Assembly (NCBI GenBank): GCA_020310875.1 | Contig: CM035413.1 | Coordinates: forward strand, 164,037,806 to 164,101,805 | Reading direction: 5' to 3' | From: Ceratopteris richardii | Taxonomy: Eukaryota; Streptophyta; Polypodiopsida; Polypodiales; Pteridaceae | Length of the DNA stretch: 64,000 nt | Part shown: positions 61,008 through 64,000 of the stretch, one piece after another | Layout: each line of letters starts with the position of its first letter | Numbering within the stretch: position 1 is the stretch's first letter | Made by a program: the position numbers and the translations under genes | Notes under the pieces: model-generated | The model's database searches: none | Told to the model about the DNA's origin: nothing | What the model saw: only the letters and a program-made list of their open reading frames with translations

Positions 61008-62177
61008 TTACAAGTTGGGGTCGGGGGTTTTATTACAGGTCTTAAGCTGCCAAATGCAGTGGATGGGTTTTTCTCTTGGTTTCGTAGAGACGCTAGAGAA
61101 CATTATAGGTGTATCAGCTTGAACATGAGGCCTTTTAGGGACCCATTTACAAATGATTCTGTTCGTGCTCATGGGCCTTGGTGTGTTCGTGAGTGTTGAA
61201 AACGAGTGGATGCCGGTTGTGCGAGTGAATGGGTTACACTGTATAGGTTGTGGCTTCGGCGTAGCTATTTGCGCCCGCAAGCAAGCCTTAGGCACCCAAA
61301 TTTGTCTTGATTGTGGGCTAGCCTTCATCGACTTCTTGGGCACCCAAATAGATTTCACGTTAGCAGAAGAATTTCCGAAAGACTTCTTATTAGTGTCGTG
61401 TTGTTGGTTACTAATAAGAGGCTTTGACCGTGTGGTTGGCTTGAGTGCAGCCGGGTGTTCGCCTTTCCGCACCCACACTTGGTTTCCTTGCTGAGATATT
61501 TTGCTGTGCAGGTACTTTTGATTTTCGGCATAGGTAGTATGCTGCTTCTTCTGCCATTGATCCACCTTTGGTTGCTGCCTCCTTCTGGCCTTTGGAAAAG
61601 AAGGGAGTTCCGTTGCATCCCTGACTCCTTTTTTGAGAATATCATTCCTCTGCAACACATAGTTTTGGACAAGAATAGCATGGTCAACTTTATGTGCGCC
61701 CCTGGAGGGACCAGGAGTCTGTGCCGTTCCTAATTCCTTGAGTGCTCCATTATCTAATTCTACTGTAATTCGATTATGATTGACCCATACCTGAAGAAGT
61801 CCACTTCTTAGGTTTAAGTTGACTGCTTGGTCATAAATCCAGTCTTGACCCAGGACAAGAGGTTCAGTGAGATCATCATCTTGACACACTAGTACTTTAA
61901 CTGTCATTGCCTCATCATGAATGTAGAGGGGAAGTTCCACCTCGCCCATGCAAGGGGTTTCCACGCCTCCCAATCCTATGAGATACGCTTCCACAAGATT
62001 GACAGTTAACTGCAACTCTTGATAGTAAGACAATTTAACAGCACTAGTGGCTGCACCTGAGTCAATCAAGGCTCTTACGGTCCTTGCACTCTTTCCTTGT
62101 CCTATATCTAGGGTTATGAAAGGACGTCGATCAATTATCCTATGCGAGCTTGTTCCTGCGACTTCACACATGGCCAT
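61008..62177 (-). mobile_element. Element I second retropepsin-like domain and WVPK tail
   Basis: Directly after the integrase tail lies a ~100-residue aspartic-protease-like domain: LIDSGAATSAV (~62040-62070) and PLVLGQDWI (~61840-61865), 70 residues apart as in retropepsins. The rest is a Lys/Gln-rich tail with repeated [I/K]WVPK motifs (~61200-61390). K keeps both parts. The role is unknown: a second maturation protease or a binding domain derived from one. Confidence 0.82.
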
Positions 62178-62231
62178 AGGATATCCTTGATCTGCATAGT
62201 CATTCGTTCTAAGCTGATCTCTACCTTGCCT

Positions 62232-63992
62232 TCATAACTTCATCCTTCTGATGCGTTCTAAAGCTTCTACTTGAGCTTCTTCTCGAACTCGCTTTTCTTC
62301 CTCTTTGCGTTTCTTAGCAGTGTTGAGTCGGTTGAGCATTTCCTCCGTGAGGGGTTCCTGATACAACTTGACTCTGCAACCGCTAATATAGTTAGGGAGA
62401 ACATCACCTTCTAATGTGGCTAATTGCACAGCTCCACTTGTGGAGATCCTATTAATGATCATAGGTCCGTAGCCTCTCTTTTCTAGCTTCCTCGCGTGTT
62501 GTTTCAGTGTATAGACCAAGACTAGATCTCTTGCTTTCAAGCCTTTATCCTTCACATGGGCATCAAAGTATGCCTTCTGCCTCTTCTTAGCTGCATATAT
62601 TCCTGCAGCGGCTCTCAGTCTTGTTTCCCCTAATCGTTCAAGGTCAAAGATCCTAGAGGAGAGCTCATGACCTGTCCATTCGTGCTCTTGTGCTACTCTC
62701 AATGTAGGAATCAAGAAGTCCAGGGGTAGCACAGCGTTTTGGCCAAATACCATCTGAAAGGGGGTGGCTTGGAGTACCGTTTTGTAGGCAACTCGGTATG
62801 CCCAAACAGCATGGTGTAGCTGTTTGACCCAATCAGAACGTTTAGTGTTCACTAATTTTGTCAGTACATTGCATAAGATCTTATTGGTGCTCTCAGCTTG
62901 TCCATTGGCTTGAGGGTGATAGGGGGTAGATTTCTTATGTATTACTAAGAATTCTTGGAGTAGATTCTCAATTACTTCGTTCAAGAAGTGAGTGCCTCTA
63001 TCACTTACAAGCTCTATAGGTAGTCCATATCTTGTGAACACATTCTCAAACAAGAATTTAGCAGTTGTTTGAGCATCGTTCTTTGTCGTAGCCTTTACCT
63101 CCACCCACTTGGTGAGATAATCTGTTGCAACAATGATGTATTCCGCATGAGAACCCTTAGCTGGGGGATTAATAGGACCTACGAAGTCTATTCCCCACTT
63201 AGAGAATGCACGTCCACCCATCATAGGTTTCAGTGGCAGCTCATCTTTGCGTATAGGATACTGAGTCCTCTGACAGACATCACACCGTTTCACATAGGTA
63301 TGTGCATCCATGTGAAGGGTAGGCCACCAGAAACCCGCAAATAGTATTGCCTTGATCACCCGATCCGGTCCAAAGTGTCCTCCTACTACACCTTGGTGAG
63401 CCGTTTCTAAGATCTTAAGATAATCACTTTCATGGACACATAGCCTCAGGTAACCATCTTTACCACGCTTGTATAGATTATCACCAATGAGTGAGTAATC
63501 CAGGGCTTCTTGTTCTAAACTCCTTTTCCTAGCCAGAGTCATGTCTGGAGGGAATGCTTTCGTCCTTAGGAAGGATACTAGTGGTTCACTCCAATCTGGC
63601 ACAATGGATACTTGATAAAGAGTGGCGTGTTCCACAGGTGGCTTAGTGCAACAGATTGGGCATTCCTTGCACAACTTTTGGACATCCGCTTCCATAGTCG
63701 GCCAATGCACTCCGAGTCTTCTTAGTGTCTGTAAAGTTTGTTGCTTTGAATGGTGTTGCTCTAGTGCACCTACATGTGCTAATTGCAACCATTTAGCGTA
63801 CTCATCCTCTTCTACGCAGCAAGCCAAGATCCCTTGATCTGTGTGCTTGTACATACTTCCTGCCATGATGTGGTACTTTTGGGCTTTTACAACCTCTCTA
63901 TTCCGTGTGTTTACCACTGGATGGTTAGGCCCGTATGTCAATACCGGTACCAATGGCTTAGCCCACTGCGGTACAACTTCCAAATTAAACAA
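62232..63992 (-). mobile_element. Element I integrase with two H2C2 zinc modules
   Basis: Counting from 63992: module 1 spans residues ~5-130 (ligands H73, H80, C111, C114), module 2 residues ~131-256 (H199, H206, C237, C240). Both have spacing H-x6-H-x30-C-x2-C and matching surrounds (Y..xxGxxYK..DG, WPT). The rve core follows: WGIDFVGPI, ATDYLTKWVE, VSDRGTHF and NGQAESTNK, with 35 residues between the second Asp and the Glu. A GPY/F tail (KRGYGPMIINR) and a basic coiled tail close it. No chromodomain. Confidence 0.92.
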
Positions 63993-64000
63993 GTAAGCAT

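Larger units (their letters stand above)
56513..64000 (-). mobile_element. Ty3/gypsy element I, 3' half, runs out of the window
   Basis: Same family and strand as K. Visible from the window edge: integrase with doubled zinc module, second protease-like domain, spacer, extra coding region and shared 3' LTR. Gag, first protease, RT and RNase H would lie beyond 64000. Long open stretches are kept; about two breaks in the visible coding part. Confidence 0.88.

Overview
The window is plant nuclear DNA, AT-rich and almost entirely built from LTR retrotransposons nested in one another. Plant-type Ty1/copia elements (tRNA-Met primer sites, purine tracts of the TTGAGGGGGAG type) and non-chromovirus Ty3/gypsy elements dominate, with one host-like gene. 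The density and age spread of the elements suggest a large, repeat-rich genome such as a gymnosperm's, but that is inference and the species cannot be named from this sequence.

Layout. 1-16.6 kb: an old minus-strand copia element (here called B) carries two later insertions, a plus-strand gypsy element with W-box-rich LTRs (C, 375-9454) and a second minus-strand copia element (A, 11270-14430), whose LTR in turn holds a tRNA-like SINE fragment. 16.6-23.1 kb: the only non-transposon stretch, with a short tetraspanin-like gene (18458-18997) behind a CT-repeat leader; its last codons are the first unit of a decayed ~113-bp tandem array. 23.1-28.5 kb: copia element D with two LTRs, primer site, purine tract and a perfect 5-bp target duplication. 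29.0-36.8 kb: truncated copia remnants E, H and G with local tandem duplications.

37.1-64.0 kb: two members of one unusual gypsy family, K (37100-55909 plus LTRs) and I (56513 to beyond the window end), lie head to tail and share the LTR at 55910-56512. K is interrupted by F (48601-55072), a young, almost whole copia element whose LTRs differ at about seven of 1089 positions. Part of K's pol reads on the opposite strand to the rest of the element.

The most striking content is the coding plan of the K/I family. The integrase starts with two consecutive H2C2 zinc-binding modules (a ~126-residue duplication with identical metal-ligand spacing), ends in a GPY/F-type tail without a chromodomain, and is followed by a second retropepsin-like domain (DSGA ... 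LGQD) although a normal protease lies upstream of the RNase H. A ~4.3-kb extra coding region with a globular N-terminal part, a Pro/Glu-rich linker, coiled coil and a conserved C-terminal part then fills the position before the 3' LTR. A splice-acceptor-like site conserved in both copies sits just before its start. I do not recognise this combination as a described lineage. All LTR elements are treated as fossils; only whole-element descriptions and approximate break counts are given.
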